Source: Torreya grandis
Lineage: Eukaryota; Streptophyta; Pinopsida; Cupressales; Taxaceae
DNA: 64,000 nucleotides
Assembly: GCA_037957365.1 (NCBI GenBank)
Contig: JARHVA010008428.1
Span: forward strand, 62,001-126,000
Direction of reading: 5' to 3'
This document shows positions 62,750-64,000 of this stretch, piece after piece. A program made the position numbers and the translations under genes. Every line of letters begins with the position of its first letter. Within the stretch, counting starts at the first letter, position 1. The notes under the pieces were generated by a model. The model saw nothing but the letters and a program-made list of their open reading frames with translations. It was not told where the DNA came from and did not search any database.

Positions 62750-63620
62750 AAGTGCTCAATAAAGTAAAATTTCCCTATTTTATCCTATTTTAATACTAGG
62801 TATAGGCATATCACATATATAGCTCTTAATTATTATTGGACTATCCTAAGATCATGATTTTCCAAGTTACAAGTTATGTCACTATTGTACTTGATTTCAA
62901 CATATTGCATGATTCACACATAAGCCAACACATAGGGGATAACTACATCAATCTGAGGATCTATTCAGAGTCTTAGCTATATATGAAATCTTCATTGATA
63001 GAGGGGTATCTAGGGTTAGCTCAACACCATGTGTACACTAAACCATTTTTCCAAAGGTCACTATAAAGATGAAGAACTAGGGTTTTGAAATTTCATGAGG
63101 AGTGATAGTACATGACCTATATCTAAATGCACCTGAGTAAAGTCCAAGACAAACTTAGAAGCATCTAAGTGGTCACATATTTTTACAAAAACAATTATAT
63201 ATAAGACACCTATGTCTAGTTTGTATAATAACATCAACACAACCATCCCATGATGATGCTAGTGTTTAGGCATTTAATCCATAATTTGGAGATTGTTCCA
63301 TAACCCTCTTCTAGTTTACTTCCTACTTGTTCTAGATAGAGAACTATGTCATCATTATAACTAAATAAGTACATTATTTCTTTATCATTTTCATCCCTAA
63401 TATAAATTTACATATTATTTTAATCATATCTCAGTTTAATGAATCTAGTATATGTTATATCTGAGTTTAGCATCTAATTGGCATGTTATAGATCTGATCA
63501 TCACCCTTATGCATTGTCATTTCTATATTATTAATCTTGTATACCAAAGTAAGATACATATACAATTTAGGGTTAAACATTTTGTGAACCTAACCTTTGA
63601 GATTTAAACCCTTGATACTT
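62750..63620. repeat. Direct repeat R2 (probable LTR), right copy
   Basis: Partner of 55150-56070 in the same orientation. It probably continues toward the window end ('agtctaatctataagg' near 63794 recalls 'actctaatctatag' near 56215). The minus frame at 63061-63246 is not open in R1 and is not called a gene. Confidence 0.5.
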
Positions 63621-64000
63621 TAGGGATTTTTGTCTCTTTTTCTAAAACACGTTCTATTTTTTGATTAATCCTAAAAATAAAGTGTTAAAATTTACAAACA
63701 ATCATGTTATATATGGATATATATTTTAATTATTTCTTGTTTCAATCCCTTATAGTGGTCATTTAATTGTATATCTCATTCTTAATTAAATTAGTCTAAT
63801 CTATAAGGGGTGCCAAACTTGCATTCTAACATACTCCTTGTTCTAATGTTTACAATGATATTTTACCTATTAGTACAAAGCACCAAATAGAGTGCATGAA
63901 AAAAACATCCTACCCATGTCATTTTAACACCAAATATAAGGATATTAATACCAAAACATAAATTTTGGATTTGCTTCGCCATTAATCCCATTACAAGGAT
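63621..64000. other. AT-rich window end, no gene seen
   Basis: Possibly the tail of R2. No supporting signal beyond the weak match near 63794. Confidence 0.3.

Noticed and set aside
1..64000. Host genes with introns, tRNA genes, or organelle DNA.
   Set aside because: No conserved exon-like protein, tRNA box (such as GGTTCGAATCC) or rRNA sequence was recognised; every coding signal found is of transposon type. A splice-aware protein search could still reveal something missed by eye.

Overview
The window is a gene-free, strongly AT-rich, CpG-poor stretch of a large plant nuclear genome. It is built almost wholly from old nested LTR retrotransposons. Plant origin rests on Ty3/gypsy hallmarks: tRNA-primer sites of the plant TGGCGCCGTTGCCGGGGA type, multi-kilobase LTRs, and a decayed Retrotrans_gag domain plus aspartic protease. 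LTR copies of one element look only about 80% alike by eye and reading frames are riddled with stops and shifts. This fits a slowly turning-over giant genome such as a gymnosperm, or a large-genome angiosperm; the species cannot be told from this sequence. No host gene, tRNA, rRNA or CRISPR was recognised.

Layout. (1) 1-25135 is element E1 on the minus strand, its left end outside the window. Its left LTR (1-1901 and 11581-12580) is split by element E0 (1902-11580, plus strand, about 3.9-kb LTRs around a 1.9-kb internal region). E1 has a short internal region (12581-15038). Its right LTR (15039-17806 and 23183-25135) is split by a 5.4-kb solo LTR (17807-23182). Each insertion has its empty site preserved in the sister LTR of E1. 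(2) 25136-31278 is an older LTR-type sequence (E4) carrying a polypurine tract/LTR junction, an exact 88-bp tandem repeat, and two short minus-strand LINE/SINE-like insertions with 18-bp target duplications. (3) 31279-54757 is element E2 on the minus strand. It has 4.2-kb LTRs, decayed gag and protease and an extra acidic reading frame, and it is split by E3 (36822-48216), which has a perfect ATACC target duplication. (4) 54758-64000 is unassigned repeat DNA. It contains a pair of about 0.9-kb direct repeats (probable LTRs), a 62-bp minisatellite that reads as 21-residue repeats on the minus strand, and TA microsatellites.

E1, E2, E3 and the solo LTR form one superfamily. Shared traits are LTR ends TGTTG...CAACA, the same primer-site-like motif inside the right LTR, and the same CA-rich block near the other LTR. 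The most interesting content is a long minus-strand pseudo-reading frame in E1 and E3. It has a Tyr/Gln/Pro-rich N-terminal part and an acidic C-terminal module, and replaces gag-pol. E2 carries gag and protease plus a related acidic frame in the same 3' position. No reverse transcriptase or integrase was seen in any of them, so these look like non-autonomous elements with an undescribed accessory protein. All boundaries were placed by eye; those backed by target duplications or empty sites are the firm ones.
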